Below are positions 14,753 to 24,756 of a DNA stretch of 55,211 bases, in pieces; position 1 is the stretch's first letter; each line of letters starts with the position of its first letter. Made by a program: the position numbers and the translations under genes. A model generated the notes under the pieces. It saw only the letters and a program-made list of their open reading frames with translations, searched no databases and was not told the origin of the DNA. The DNA comes from Bacillota bacterium (GTDB lineage: Bacteria; Bacillota; Clostridia; Oscillospirales; Ruminococcaceae): NCBI GenBank assembly GCA_023460535.1, contig JAEWPV010000019.1, forward strand, positions 1-55,211, given 5' to 3'.

Positions 14753-17700
14753 ATGGCGGTTTTTCGGGTGTATGTGGAGAAAAAGAAGGGGTTTGCGGTT
14801 GAGGCAAGCGGCTTGCTTGCCGATATTCGTTCCACACTTGGTATCACGTCTTTATCGGATATTCGGGTGATTAATCGGTACGATGCGCAGAATTTGAGTG
14901 AGGAGGATTTTGAAGCGGCAAAGCGCACCATCTTTTCGGAGCCGCAGGTGGACAACCTGTTTGATGCGCTGCCCGAGCATACGGGGCGTTTGTTTGCCAC
15001 CGAGTTTTTACCCGGCCAGTTTGACCAGCGCGCGGATTCGTGCGCACAGTGCATTTCGCTGATGACTCAGAAGGAACGACCACTGATTCGTTCGGCAAAA
15101 ATATACCTGCTAACCGGCACACTCTCCGATAACGAATTTAGCCAGATAAAGGCGTACCTGATTAACCCCGTGGAAGCGCGCGAGGCAACCCTTGAAAAGC
15201 CCCAGACGCTGACGCTAAGCCAACCGGTACCCGACGAGGTAGAGACTGTCTCGGGCTTTATCGGCTACGACGAGGAGAAGCTCGCCACGTTTGTGCAAAC
15301 AATGGGGCTTGCGATGGATCTTGATGATATTACGTTTTGTCAGGCCTATTTTCGCGATACCGAGCGGCGCGACCCCTCCGTGACCGAGATTCGCATGATA
15401 GATACCTACTGGTCGGACCATTGCCGTCACACCACCTTTTTGACCGAGCTGGAGGAGGTGCAGATTGACGACCCCGATATTGCCCAAGCGTATAAAGAGT
15501 ATCTTGACATCCGCCATCAGGTTTATGCCAGCCGCACCAAGCCCCAAAGTCTGATGGACATTGCCACCATCGGCGCGAAGTACCTGAAAAAGCAGGGACT
15601 TCTGCCAAATCTCGATGAATCGGATGAAATCAACGCCTGTTCGGTTAAGGTGACGGTTGATGTAAACGGTAAGCCGGAAGAATGGCTGCTGCTGTTTAAA
15701 AACGAAACCCATAACCATCCCACCGAAATTGAACCGTTTGGCGGTGCCGCCACCTGCCTAGGCGGCGCTATCCGCGACCCGCTTTCGGGACGCGCTTATG
15801 TATATCAGGCGATGCGTGTAACCGGCGCGGCGGACCCCCTTACCCCCTTCTCAAAAACCCTGTACGGCAAACTGCCACAGAAAAAGCTTGTGACAACCGC
15901 CGCTAACGGCTATTCCTCCTACGGCAACCAGATTGGGCTTGCCACCGGTTATGTCAAGGAGCTGTACCATCCCGGCTATGTAGCGAAGCGCATGGAGATC
16001 GGCGCGGTTGTTGGTGCGGCTAAAGCCCAACACGTCGTGCGAGAATGCCCGGAGCCGGGCGACGTGGTTGTACTGTTGGGCGGACGCACCGGACGCGACG
16101 GCTGCGGCGGAGCGACGGGTTCCTCCAAATCCCACACCCTGCAGTCGCTGGAAAACTGCGGCGCGGAGGTGCAAAAGGGCAACGCGCCGGAAGAGCGCAA
16201 GCTGCAACGACTGTTCCGTGACCCCGAGGTAACCAAGCTGATTCGCCGCTGCAATGATTTTGGTGCGGGCGGAGTATCGGTTGCCATTGGCGAGCTTGCG
16301 GACGGGCTGCATATTTACCTAGACCGCGTACCGAAGAAGTACGACGGATTGGACGGCACCGAGCTTGCCATCAGTGAATCGCAGGAACGCATGGCTTGTG
16401 TGGTTCGCAGCAAGGATCTTTCCCGCTTTATTGAGCTTGCCGACGGCGAGAACCTGGAAGCAACCTACGTTGCTGACGTCACCGATTCAAACAGCCTTGT
16501 AATGGAGCTGTACGGCAAGCGAATCGTGAGCATCTCGCGCGACTTTTTAAACAGCAACGGCGCGCCAAAACGCACCGCGGTTCGGGTATCTGCCCCTTCC
16601 CTTTCCCCGCCCGCTCTGCCCGACGGAGACTTTTTAGCGCGCATGGAGGCGCTGGTAAGTGACCTGAATATCTGTTCCCAAAAGGGGCTTGTGGACCGTT
16701 TTGACTCGACCATCGGCGCCGGTACCGTAACCCTGCCCTATGGCGGTAAAACACAACGCACCGAGATTCAGGCAATGGCGGCAAAGCTCCCCGTTTTGGA
16801 CGGAGAGACCGACACCTGCTCGGTGATGGCATACGGGTTTGACCCGTATCTCTCGGAGCAAAGCCCGTTTCATGGGGCAATGTACGCTGTGATTAGCTCG
16901 GTTGCAAAGGTGGTTGCCGCCGGCGGCTCCCGACACGGCTGCTACCTGACGCTGCAGGAATACTTTGAGCGCACCAAGGGCGACCCGCTTCGTTGGGGCA
17001 AGCCGCTTGCTGCATTGCTCGGTGCCCTAAAGGCACAGACGGCACTTGGGATTGCCGCCATCGGCGGAAAGGACTCGATGTCGGGTACCTTTGAGGACAT
17101 TGATGTGCCGCCGACGCTGGTCTCGTTTGCTATCTCGTGTGCTAAGGCAAGCAAGGTTGTGTCGCCCGAGTTTAAGAGTAGCGGCAATCATGTGGCTTTG
17201 ATTACACCGAAAGAAGCGAAGAACCACCAACCCGACTTTGACAGCGTTAAGGACTGCTTTGATACGGTGGAGTCGCTTATCGCAAGCGGTAAGGCTAAAT
17301 CGGTGTGGGCGCTTTCTGCCGGCGGAATTGCCGAGGGAATATTTAAGATGAGTCTTGGCAACCGCATCGGCTTTACCTTTACCAAGGAACTGCCTGAAAC
17401 GGCGCTTTATTCGGGCGGTTACGGCGGATTTTTGATAGAGCTGGACGGAACAGCTACCGACCTTGACGTAATCGGCGTAACGCAAAGCGACTATTATCTG
17501 GAGTACGCGGGGAAAAAGGTTCCGATGTCCCGGCTTGAAGCACACTGGGAGGGCAAGCTTGAAAGCGTGTTCCCCAGCAATGTTAAAGCTGAGCCTGTTC
17601 CCGTTGAGACGTACTCCTACACCGCGATGAGCCGTGTGGCGCCAAAAACTAAAATTGCAAAGCCGCGTGTACTCATCCCTGTTTTCCCCGGCACCAACTG

Positions 17701-18460
17701 CGAGTACGACACCGCGCGCCAATTTGAGCTGGCGGGTGCCGAAGCCGAGTGCTGCGTAATTCGCAATCTGTCCGCTCAGGCGATTGCCGAGTCGGTAGAC
17801 CGCATGGAGCAGCTGATACAAAGCAGCCAGATTATTGCGCTACCGGGCGGCTTTTCGGGCGGTGACGAGCCGGACGGTTCCGCCAAATTTATCACCTCAT
17901 TCTTCCGTAATCCGCGAATCACCGAGGCCGTGCGCGAGCTGCTGCAAAAGCGCGACGGGTTAATGATCGGCATCTGCAACGGGTTTCAGGCGCTGATTAA
18001 GCTGGGGCTTGTACCGTTTGGCGATATTGTGGACGCAGAGGAAGACAGCCCCACCCTGACCTACAACTCCATCGGTCGACACCAATCGATGATGGTGCGC
18101 ACGCGCATCGCCTCTAACCTCTCCCCCTGGTTGATGTACACCAGCGTCGGCGACATCCATACGATACCGGTCTCTCACGGCGAGGGACGCTTTATCATAT
18201 CGGAGGAACTGATGACCACGCTTTCCAGAAACGGTCAGATTGCTACCCAGTACGTTGATTTTGATGATAACCCCTCGATGGATATTCGCTTTAACCCCAA
18301 CAGCTCGTACTACGCGGTGGAGGGGATTACCTCCCCAGACGGTCGTATCCTTGGTAAGATGGCGCACAGTGAACGCATGGGCAAGGACATCTGCAAAAAT
18401 GTAGAGGGCGATAAAAACCAAAAGCTATTTTCGGCTGCGGTGGATTATTTCTCGTTGTAA
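14753..18460 (+). CDS. purL: Phosphoribosylformylglycinamidine synthase, single-chain (PurS-PurL-PurQ fused)
   Basis: A 1235-residue large FGAM synthase, the fourth step of purine synthesis (FGAR + Gln + ATP to FGAM), of the clostridial single-chain type. The first 90 residues are PurS-like (FRVYVEKKKGF). The middle holds the two AIRS-type halves, with FKNETHNHPTEIEPFGGAAT and GGRTGRDGCGGATGSS for substrate and ATP. The C-terminal glutaminase has nucleophile Cys1075 in IGICNGFQ and the His1142/Glu1144 pair in SHGEGRF. The start is the ATG at 14753 after TTGAGGAAG; an in-frame TTG at 14744 is the alternative. No other pur genes lie beside it. A terminator follows at 18488. Confidence 0.97.
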   Translation: MAVFRVYVEKKKGFAVEASGLLADIRSTLGITSLSDIRVINRYDAQNLSEEDFEAAKRTIFSEPQVDNLFDALPEHTGRLFATEFLPGQFDQRADSCAQCISLMTQKERPLIRSAKIYLLTGTLSDNEFSQIKAYLINPVEAREATLEKPQTLTLSQPVPDEVETVSGFIGYDEEKLATFVQTMGLAMDLDDITFCQAYFRDTERRDPSVTEIRMIDTYWSDHCRHTTFLTELEEVQIDDPDIAQAYKEYLDIRHQVYASRTKPQSLMDIATIGAKYLKKQGLLPNLDESDEINACSVKVTVDVNGKPEEWLLLFKNETHNHPTEIEPFGGAATCLGGAIRDPLSGRAYVYQAMRVTGAADPLTPFSKTLYGKLPQKKLVTTAANGYSSYGNQIGLATGYVKELYHPGYVAKRMEIGAVVGAAKAQHVVRECPEPGDVVVLLGGRTGRDGCGGATGSSKSHTLQSLENCGAEVQKGNAPEERKLQRLFRDPEVTKLIRRCNDFGAGGVSVAIGELADGLHIYLDRVPKKYDGLDGTELAISESQERMACVVRSKDLSRFIELADGENLEATYVADVTDSNSLVMELYGKRIVSISRDFLNSNGAPKRTAVRVSAPSLSPPALPDGDFLARMEALVSDLNICSQKGLVDRFDSTIGAGTVTLPYGGKTQRTEIQAMAAKLPVLDGETDTCSVMAYGFDPYLSEQSPFHGAMYAVISSVAKVVAAGGSRHGCYLTLQEYFERTKGDPLRWGKPLAALLGALKAQTALGIAAIGGKDSMSGTFEDIDVPPTLVSFAISCAKASKVVSPEFKSSGNHVALITPKEAKNHQPDFDSVKDCFDTVESLIASGKAKSVWALSAGGIAEGIFKMSLGNRIGFTFTKELPETALYSGGYGGFLIELDGTATDLDVIGVTQSDYYLEYAGKKVPMSRLEAHWEGKLESVFPSNVKAEPVPVETYSYTAMSRVAPKTKIAKPRVLIPVFPGTNCEYDTARQFELAGAEAECCVIRNLSAQAIAESVDRMEQLIQSSQIIALPGGFSGGDEPDGSAKFITSFFRNPRITEAVRELLQKRDGLMIGICNGFQALIKLGLVPFGDIVDAEEDSPTLTYNSIGRHQSMMVRTRIASNLSPWLMYTSVGDIHTIPVSHGEGRFIISEELMTTLSRNGQIATQYVDFDDNPSMDIRFNPNSSYYAVEGITSPDGRILGKMAHSERMGKDICKNVEGDKNQKLFSAAVDYFSL

Positions 18461-18487
18461 TCCCATAAAAGGACGCCACAACAAACA

Positions 18488-18526
18488 GCCGGAGGGGGTA
18501 ATGGACTGCACCCCTCCGGCCTTTTT
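18488..18526 (+). terminator. Rho-independent terminator of purL
   Basis: GCCGGAGGGG pairs with CCCCTCCGGC (10 bp) over a 13-base loop and is followed by CTTTTTATT, starting 28 bases after the purL stop. Confidence 0.9.
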
Positions 18527-18542
18527 ATTGTAAATAATCTAA

Positions 18543-19736
18543 TTACGATACAGGGACAAGTCCTGCCCCGTACCCACCGGTTCCCATACCAAGAAGCGTA
18601 TAGGTGTTGTGCCCCACGCGCTTTATCCGCATTTCACGGCATACCCCTGTCACTGTTCCTTTACCGTCAAACTCGCCGTTGCCCGCAACGTAAACCGACA
18701 TACCCTTATCCGTCAGGGTGCAGTTATAGTCAAATTCCACGTGCACGGCAAACTCCTCGATATCACCCGCAAAATGCTCAATGCGATTTATCGTATACGT
18801 CAGGAGTTGGGTTCCGTCCTCAGCCTTTTGCGACAGTGCATTGTTCATCCAGTTCTCTAAAAACAATGCGCCGATTTCCTCGGGGGAGGTTTGCGTCGTC
18901 ATAAGCTTTACGTATTGCGGATAAACCTCGCGCTTAATCATATCCAGGTCATAGCCGACGGCGTTATTCCCTATGGTTTGCTCAAAGGTATCATAATCGA
19001 CGGAAAATGCCTTGAGAAAATCGTAGACCGATATGTTGCACCGCCCAAAGCGGAGACTGTCCTGCGCCGACCATTGCAACCACCGCAGATACTCTTGCTC
19101 GCCGACATAATAAATCAGGCTGGTAACGATCGTATGCTCCCAGTTCTGATGTTCACAATTCGGCGTGTAATTTTCGCTGCCGTTAAGCCCGATATAAAGG
19201 GGCAGATATGCCGTTTGCTTTTGCTGCGAAAATAGAATGATTTCCTTATCGCTTTGCTCATACCGCTCGTATGGATACTCAACCGTCTCCGGGTTGCAGG
19301 CAACCGTGACGTTAGCGCCTCCCCCTTCTCGAGAGTTTACCAGGTACACATAATCGTATCCGTAGGCTTTACTTTGTTTAAGTACCACCAATTGTGCTGT
19401 TTTGTTTTGATCAAGCAGGCTTAGAAAATCTTGCATCAGTGCAATATTGACAGTTTCCTGTTCAAGCTCCAGCACGTAGCCGTTTTCGTAGGCAAACTCC
19501 TCAGCTCTCGCTTCCTGTTTGCTTTGGGTAAACTGCGATAAAATCTGTTCGGCTTTCTGAACAGCCGATTCGGCGTTTGAATCAGAGGCGTCAACATCCG
19601 ACAGCGTATCGGAAACAATCAACGCTTCATTATCCGATCGGCTTTGCTCGACTTCCGATGGAGCTGCACAGCCGCCTAAGACGAAGAGTATCGCCAAAAA
19701 CAGCCATATCATAACGGTTATATGCTTATAGCGCAT
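18543..19736 (-). CDS. Putative lipoprotein of unknown function
   Basis: A 397-residue secreted protein with a clear signal peptide and lipobox LGGC (Cys23), followed by an acidic Ser/Asp-rich linker (EVEQSRSDNEALIVSDTLSD). The remainder is a mixed domain with no motif I can name; there are aromatic stretches such as YGYDYVYLVNSREGGG and a C-terminal beta-rich segment ending TLLGMGTGGYGAGLVPVS. The start at 19736 has GGGTGGGCTTTGCA in front; an in-frame GTG four codons earlier is less likely. It converges on purL. It shares the general build of the lipoprotein at 1631-2701 but not obviously its sequence. Confidence 0.7.
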   Translation of the reverse strand: MRYKHITVMIWLFLAILFVLGGCAAPSEVEQSRSDNEALIVSDTLSDVDASDSNAESAVQKAEQILSQFTQSKQEARAEEFAYENGYVLELEQETVNIALMQDFLSLLDQNKTAQLVVLKQSKAYGYDYVYLVNSREGGGANVTVACNPETVEYPYERYEQSDKEIILFSQQKQTAYLPLYIGLNGSENYTPNCEHQNWEHTIVTSLIYYVGEQEYLRWLQWSAQDSLRFGRCNISVYDFLKAFSVDYDTFEQTIGNNAVGYDLDMIKREVYPQYVKLMTTQTSPEEIGALFLENWMNNALSQKAEDGTQLLTYTINRIEHFAGDIEEFAVHVEFDYNCTLTDKGMSVYVAGNGEFDGKGTVTGVCREMRIKRVGHNTYTLLGMGTGGYGAGLVPVS

Positions 19737-19812
19737 TGCAAAGCCCACCCATTTCGCTGATTACAGTATTTGTGCCATTTTCTTCCCGTTTTATTGCACC
19801 TTTTCGCAAAAA

Positions 19813-19835
19813 AAGAGAGGGGCTTGCCCTCTCTT
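19813..19835 (-). terminator. Terminator of the MreB-type gene
   Basis: AAGAGAGGG and CCCTCTCTT form a perfect 9-bp stem over a 5-base loop. The minus strand ends in CTCTTTTTTTGCG. It begins 7 bases after the stop codon at 19843. Confidence 0.9.
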
Positions 19836-19842
19836 ACGAATA

Positions 19843-20862
19843 TTATTGATACCGATAGGTGGACGGGTTAAAGAAGCCGTCCTGCAGAATGTCAATGTAC
19901 TCAAACGCGCGTCCGGTACCGATGGCAACACAGTTCGTCGGGTCGTTCGCCACTCGCGCCTTCATGCGAAGCTGGGATGTGATATACTCCGACAATCCGC
20001 GCAGCAGCGAGCCGCCGCCTGTCAGAACAAGCCCTGTCTCAGATACGTCTGCCACCAGCTCGGGCGGGGTGCGTTCGACCACCGACTGAATGGCTTGGAT
20101 AATCAGCGAAATCGGCTCTTCGAGTGCCTCCTTGGTCTCTACCGCCGAGATGGTTATCTTCTGCGGCAGTCCGGTAATCAGGTTTCTGCCCTTAATCTCC
20201 ATGGTTTCATCGGGGCTTGGTTCCCAGACGCAGGCAATCTCCTGCTTTAAGCGTTCGGCGGTCTTTTCGCCGATTAAAACGCTGTACTTGTTGCGGATGT
20301 ATTTGATGAGCGCCGCGTCGAACTTATTGCCCGCAATCTTGAGAGATGATTTGCACACAATGCCGTTGAGCGAAATCACCGCGATATCGGTCGTACCGCC
20401 GCCGATGTCGAGAATCATACATCCGTTGGGCTGAGAGATGTCAATGCCCGCGCCGATTGCCGCCGCAACGGGCTCCTCTATTAGGTACACCTTGCGCGCG
20501 CCTGCCGTGATGGCAGCTTCTATTACAGCGCGAGACTCCACATCGGTAATGCCGGAAGGGACACAGAAGGCAACGCGAGGCTTTAACAGCATATTGCCGT
20601 AAGAGCGCTTTAAGAAATGCTTAATCATCTGCTCGGTGAGAACATAATCGGAAATAACACCATCCTGCAGCGGACGCACCGCGCGGATGTTGTCCGGCGT
20701 TCTGCCTAGCAGCTTAAACGCCTCTTCTCCTACACTGACGATCTTGCCGGTAAGCGTCTCAACCGCTACAATGGACGGCTCGTACAAAACTACGCCCTTA
20801 CCAACAATATATACGATGACGGTTGCGGTGCCAAGATCGATGCCGATGTCTCTTTTGCCCAT
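19843..20862 (-). CDS. mreB: MreB/Mbl-family rod-shape actin homologue
   Basis: A 339-residue bacterial actin that organises the cell-wall elongation machinery at the membrane. The ATPase phosphate motifs are present: DIGIDLGTATVIVYI at the N-terminus, MILDIGGGTTDIAVISLNG in the middle, and LTGGGSLLRGLSEYI near the end. The start at 20862 is preceded by AAAGGAAAAAGAA; the 17 upstream codons are leader. It is separate from any mreCD or minCD genes, so it could equally be an Mbl-like or MreBH-like paralogue, which I cannot resolve from one sequence. It forms its own unit, with a terminator at 19813-19835. Confidence 0.93.
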   Translation of the reverse strand: MGKRDIGIDLGTATVIVYIVGKGVVLYEPSIVAVETLTGKIVSVGEEAFKLLGRTPDNIRAVRPLQDGVISDYVLTEQMIKHFLKRSYGNMLLKPRVAFCVPSGITDVESRAVIEAAITAGARKVYLIEEPVAAAIGAGIDISQPNGCMILDIGGGTTDIAVISLNGIVCKSSLKIAGNKFDAALIKYIRNKYSVLIGEKTAERLKQEIACVWEPSPDETMEIKGRNLITGLPQKITISAVETKEALEEPISLIIQAIQSVVERTPPELVADVSETGLVLTGGGSLLRGLSEYITSQLRMKARVANDPTNCVAIGTGRAFEYIDILQDGFFNPSTYRYQ

Positions 20863-20993
20863 TTCTTTTTCCTTTCTGCCCTTACGCGCAGCACATGATG
20901 AAACACGGAGCACCCGTGGATTAAAATGTCATGTTGAGGAGAGTGTTCCAAAATCAGCTATACTTTTTATTATACAAACAATTCGTAATATTT

Positions 20994-21695
20994 TCAAGCA
21001 TTTATGGGTTTGGTCGCACAAAAAACGACACAATAAACCGCCCTTGCTCCCCCCGCCTTTAAAACGTGGGCACACTCGCGTAGGGTGGCGCCTGTCGTAA
21101 TAATATCATCCACCAAAAGGATGGTTTTTCCCTTTACCAATGCGTTCTTACCCAGCTGGTAAATCCCCTGGACGTTTTTTTGTCGGTCATCGCGGTTCTG
21201 GAGATGCTGGGACCGGTTTTTTTGTGTTTGAAGCAGGATATTCTTCGCGTAATGTATACCTAGGCGCCTTGCAAGCGGGCGTGCGAGCATCTCAGCCTGA
21301 TTATAGCCCCGTGCGCGCCGTTTTAATCGGTGCATGGGCACCGCGGTTAGCATGTCAAACCGGATGCCTTTTAAGCGCACGGAAGCCTGCTTTGCCATAT
21401 AGGCGCTTAGGTACCGCGCTATATAGGGTGTTTGCCCGTATTTAAGCAGCAATACGCCCTGCTTGGGCAACTCCTCGTAATAAAACGAGGCGACACTGCA
21501 TTCGTATTCACCGGGCTGTTCGGCGCAGGAGCAAAACCCCCGCTCCATCCCGCAAGACGAGCAGGCAATGCCACTAATCGTTGATACTTTCTCGCGGCAG
21601 AGCGGGCAAACCGCACGGTCGTACGCGGTTACCTCCCCGCAAAAGCAACAAACGCTGGGGAATAAAAAGTTTATTAGCATCTGTGATGAGTTCAT
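20994..21695 (-). CDS. comF: ComF family protein (phosphoribosyltransferase-like)
   Basis: A 233-residue ComF/GntX homologue. The N-terminus carries zinc-ribbon cysteine pairs (CCFCG, CPLC, CSSCG, CSC within residues 16-57). The C-terminal type I phosphoribosyltransferase domain has the PRPP loop TILLVDDIITTGATLREC. The AVPMHRLKRRARGYNQAEMLARPLA stretch is the usual family core. ComF takes part in DNA uptake for natural transformation in competent bacteria, and the family is widespread also in non-competent ones. The gene starts 16 bases after the recD2 stop and is probably co-transcribed with it, an arrangement that links two DNA-handling proteins. Confidence 0.92.
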   Translation of the reverse strand: MNSSQMLINFLFPSVCCFCGEVTAYDRAVCPLCREKVSTISGIACSSCGMERGFCSCAEQPGEYECSVASFYYEELPKQGVLLLKYGQTPYIARYLSAYMAKQASVRLKGIRFDMLTAVPMHRLKRRARGYNQAEMLARPLARRLGIHYAKNILLQTQKNRSQHLQNRDDRQKNVQGIYQLGKNALVKGKTILLVDDIITTGATLRECAHVLKAGGARAVYCVVFCATKPINA

Positions 21696-21711
21696 CGCAC
21701 CACCCCATCCG

Positions 21712-23919
21712 TCAGTTTAAAACCTCATCGATGATGAACTGACGCAGATTTGAGTAACGATATGTTTTTTTATTATTTCTAACCATATACGAAAGCGCTT
21801 CGGGGTTGCCAAGCAGAATGAGCAAGCGTCTTGCACGGGTAACCGCCGTGTACAGCAGATTGCGGTAATACAGGTTTGGTCCCGGCTTTGCGAGCGGGAT
21901 AATCACCGCCTCGTACTCGCTGCCCTGGCTTTTGTGCACCGTGATGGCATAGGCAAGCTCCAGCTCGTTAAGCTGTTCAAACGCGTAGTCAGCGACACGA
22001 TCATCAAAACGAATGGACACCAGCTGCGCGGCACGGTCGATTCCCTGAATAATGCCGATATCGCCGTTGAACACCCCTGCACCGTTTTCGCCGTCGTCAC
22101 GCGTCCACAGGATATCGTAGTTGTTTCGCACCTGCATGACCTTATCACCCTCGCGAAAGGTAAGAAAACCGGATTTCACCTCCGGCTTGTTATCCGCCTT
22201 TGGGTTTAATGATTGCTGAAGCCGGGCATTGAGTGCCCCGGTGCCGAGATCTCCCAGTCTACTGGGGCACAGCACCTGAATATCCCACAGCGGGGAGTAA
22301 CCGTATGCCTTTGGCAGGCGCGTTTTGCACAAGGACACAAGCAAGTCGGCTTCCTGAACCGCATCGCACTGTAAAAAGAAAAAGTCGTTGTCCTTAACCT
22401 CTATGGAAGGCAGCTCACCGCGAATGATCTCGTGCGCACTGGTAACTATCAGGCTTTGCGCAGCCTGACGGAAGATCTCGGTGAGTGTGACGGTGGGCAC
22501 GCAGTCGCTATCAATCAAATCCTGCAGAATATTACCCGCCCCTACCGAGGGCAGCTGATCAGAGTCGCCCACCAGCACAATCCGGCAGGATAGCTTCGCG
22601 GCGGACAGCAGCGACTCAAACAGCAGCGTGTCCACCATTGAGAACTCGTCCACTATCAGCACGTCGCAATCCAGCGGATTTCGGGCGTTGCGGCGAAAGG
22701 AGGGCTTGTTCCCTTTGGTATACTCCACCTCCAGCAGCCGGTGAATGGTCTTTGCCTCATAGCCGGAAAGCTCGCTCATCCGTTTGGCGGCTCGCCCGGT
22801 GGGGGCTGCGAGTGCAACCTTACCGCCTGTTTTACCGTAAAGCTCGATAATTCCCTTAATGGTTGTGGTCTTGCCCGTTCCGGGACCGCCTGTGAGCACC
22901 ATAATGCCGTTAGAGAGCGCCATTGCAATCGCTTTTTTTTGCATACGCTCGTAGCTGATGCCCATCTCCCGCTCCAGAGCCGTTATCTCGGCAGACCAAT
23001 CACGCTTGGTGTCGGGTGCACAGCGAATAATCAGCGACAATCTGCTTGCGATAAAGCGTTCGGCATACGCATACTCGGGCAGATAGAGATACTGCTTATC
23101 CCCTATCTGCTCGCTTACAACCGCTTCCCGCTGGGATTGCTCGTAGACGATGTTTTCGATATCATCGGATGAGATACAAAGCAGCTTTTGCGTATTTTCA
23201 ATCAGTGCCTGATACGGCAGGCAGGTGTGACCGTTTTTGCAGGCATTAGCCAATATGTGGTTAATGCCCGACAAAATCCTGTCGGGCGATTCCGGCAAAA
23301 GCCCCAACGCCTTTGCAATCTCATCCGCTTTGGCAAAATCAACCCCAATTTCGTCGGTGCAAAGAACAAACGGGTTTGCGCTGACGATGTCTATCGCAAC
23401 GGGACCATACTGCTTCCACGCCCTGACGCAGCACAAGGGCGGCACGTTATATCCCTTTAAAAACGCCATGACCGTGCGGATGCCAAATACCTGCTTAAAG
23501 CTGTTTTCTATCTGCTTTGCGCGCGCCTTTGATATTCCGCTGATCTGCTCGAGCATATCGGGCTGCCGCTCAATAATCTCAAGTGCCTTATCGCCCAGCG
23601 CCTCTACAATCCGTTTGGCGGTTTTGGGACCCACGCCCTTAACCGCGCCGGAGGTCAGATACTTCAGCACCGCGGCCGAAGTGGCGGGCAGCCGCACCTC
23701 GCAGGTAATGGCTCGAAACTGCGAGCCGTGAGTTGCATGCGTCGTATAGGTGCCCATCAGCTTAACTTCTTCGCCCTCGCTAATTTCGGCAAGCTCTCCT
23801 ACGGCCGTCACAAGTTCCCCGTCGCTGTCAAGCTCCAGTACCGTAAAGCCTGTCTCCTCATTGCGAAACACAATGGTTTCAATCGTTCCCTCTAAAACGG
23901 AAAATTCCTCGTCGCGCAT
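21712..23919 (-). CDS. recD2: RecD2-type ATP-dependent 5'-3' DNA helicase
   Basis: A 735-residue superfamily 1B helicase. The N-terminal OB-like domain (1-75) and tandem helix-hairpin-helix region (about 85-150, GVGPKTAKRIVEALG and ISGISKARAKQIENSF) mark the RecD2 class that works without RecBC. Walker A is GGPGTGKT at 344-351, Walker B is LIVDEFSMVD, and the late motif is AYAITVHKSQGSEYEAVI with VTRARRLLILLG near the end. Such helicases act in replication-fork and mismatch-related repair. The start has GGAGGAACACA before ATG. comF lies directly downstream. Confidence 0.96.
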   Translation of the reverse strand: MRDEEFSVLEGTIETIVFRNEETGFTVLELDSDGELVTAVGELAEISEGEEVKLMGTYTTHATHGSQFRAITCEVRLPATSAAVLKYLTSGAVKGVGPKTAKRIVEALGDKALEIIERQPDMLEQISGISKARAKQIENSFKQVFGIRTVMAFLKGYNVPPLCCVRAWKQYGPVAIDIVSANPFVLCTDEIGVDFAKADEIAKALGLLPESPDRILSGINHILANACKNGHTCLPYQALIENTQKLLCISSDDIENIVYEQSQREAVVSEQIGDKQYLYLPEYAYAERFIASRLSLIIRCAPDTKRDWSAEITALEREMGISYERMQKKAIAMALSNGIMVLTGGPGTGKTTTIKGIIELYGKTGGKVALAAPTGRAAKRMSELSGYEAKTIHRLLEVEYTKGNKPSFRRNARNPLDCDVLIVDEFSMVDTLLFESLLSAAKLSCRIVLVGDSDQLPSVGAGNILQDLIDSDCVPTVTLTEIFRQAAQSLIVTSAHEIIRGELPSIEVKDNDFFFLQCDAVQEADLLVSLCKTRLPKAYGYSPLWDIQVLCPSRLGDLGTGALNARLQQSLNPKADNKPEVKSGFLTFREGDKVMQVRNNYDILWTRDDGENGAGVFNGDIGIIQGIDRAAQLVSIRFDDRVADYAFEQLNELELAYAITVHKSQGSEYEAVIIPLAKPGPNLYYRNLLYTAVTRARRLLILLGNPEALSYMVRNNKKTYRYSNLRQFIIDEVLN

Positions 23920-23962
23920 TGTGTTCCTCCAGAGTTGATTTCATTTGTTTTCAGTATATCCT

Positions 23963-24319
23963 TTACCCGGGCGTTTGTAAACCTGCTACACGCATGATTT
24001 CGCCTGTTAACTGCTGCTCTTCACATAATATGATATTGCCGTATTCTGCGTCGAGGCGCTGGGCAATCTCACGCAGCTCTATGTCGGTACCGTCGTATAG
24101 AATAAACAACACGGTTTCCTGCGGCTGCAGTGTGCAGTCGAGCAGGTTCTCGACCGCGCGAACGGAATACTCCAGCTCCGATGCCTGCCGGCGAAGTATC
24201 TTGATGGTGGTGGTATTATCCTTGCCAAACAACAGATAGCGCGCGGCAAGCTCCAGTAAAAAAACGATGCCTAATACCGATAGTGCGGATAACACGATAA
24301 TCACAATAGTATATGGCAT
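23963..24319 (-). CDS. Small membrane-anchored protein of unknown function
   Basis: A 118-residue protein with one N-terminal membrane segment (residues about 4-25, YTIVIIVLSALSVLGIVFLL) and a soluble C-terminal domain of about 85 residues, predicted inside or outside by orientation I cannot settle. The soluble part (ETVLFILYDGTDIELREIAQ) looks like a small alpha/beta domain. I do not recognise the family. The start has GGGAGGGGTCTGT in front. It lies 43 bases upstream of recD2 on the same strand and could be the first gene of that operon. Confidence 0.65.
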   Translation of the reverse strand: MPYTIVIIVLSALSVLGIVFLLELAARYLLFGKDNTTTIKILRRQASELEYSVRAVENLLDCTLQPQETVLFILYDGTDIELREIAQRLDAEYGNIILCEEQQLTGEIMRVAGLQTPG

Positions 24320-24517
24320 ACAGACCCCTCCCTGTGTGCTTGGATGTTGAGAAACCTTGCCTTGTGCACTGTGTTTTGCTATTTAAATGCTTCCTATTAT
24401 TGTACGAAAATGGGATAAACCAAAACATTCGTGCAATAAAGCCCGCTTATCAGCCTTTTTATGTATCTATTCTAGTTTATTGTATGTAACTGCCACCAAG
24501 TTGTGATTATTTGTTAG

Positions 24518-24546
24518 TTGACACCCCACCTTACTCATACTATAAT
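24518..24546 (+). promoter_or_regulatory. Consensus promoter of the FMN riboswitch-ribU unit
   Basis: TTGACA (24518-24523), a 17-base spacer and TATAAT (24541-24546) match the vegetative sigma-A consensus exactly. The riboswitch begins about 15 bases downstream. Confidence 0.9.
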
Positions 24547-24560
24547 AATGGCATAATCTG

Positions 24561-24688
24561 TTTCAGGGCGAGGTGTAATTCCTCACCGGCGGTAAAGGGC
24601 GCAATGCCACGAGTCCGCGAGCGGGAGTAAAAACCCGCCGATTTCGGTTAGATTCCGAAACCGACGGTATAGTCCGGATGAAAGAAAC
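24561..24688 (+). promoter_or_regulatory. FMN riboswitch (RFN element)
   Basis: The conserved RFN blocks appear in order: AGGGCGAGGTGTAATTCCTC, ACCGGCGGTAAAGGGC, GCCACGAGTCCGCGAGC, GATTCCGAAACCGACGGTAT and AGTCCGGATGAAAGAA. It is followed by a terminator at 24724-24756, which implies transcription attenuation when FMN is bound. The downstream gene is a riboflavin transporter, as expected for this class. Confidence 0.97.
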
Positions 24689-24723
24689 AAGAACCATACC
24701 GATTTTCGATATGAATTCGTTTC

Positions 24724-24756
24724 GCCCCTGAGCTGTAATTGGTTCAGGGGCTTTTT
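24724..24756 (+). terminator. Expression-platform terminator of the FMN riboswitch
   Basis: GCCCCTGA and TCAGGGGC form an 8-bp stem followed by TTTTT, between the RFN element and the ribU start. Confidence 0.9.

Noticed and set aside
17027..17821. 264-residue open frame on the minus strand
   Set aside because: It lies wholly antisense within purL, whose full set of family motifs is read on the plus strand; no ribosome site or recognisable domain.
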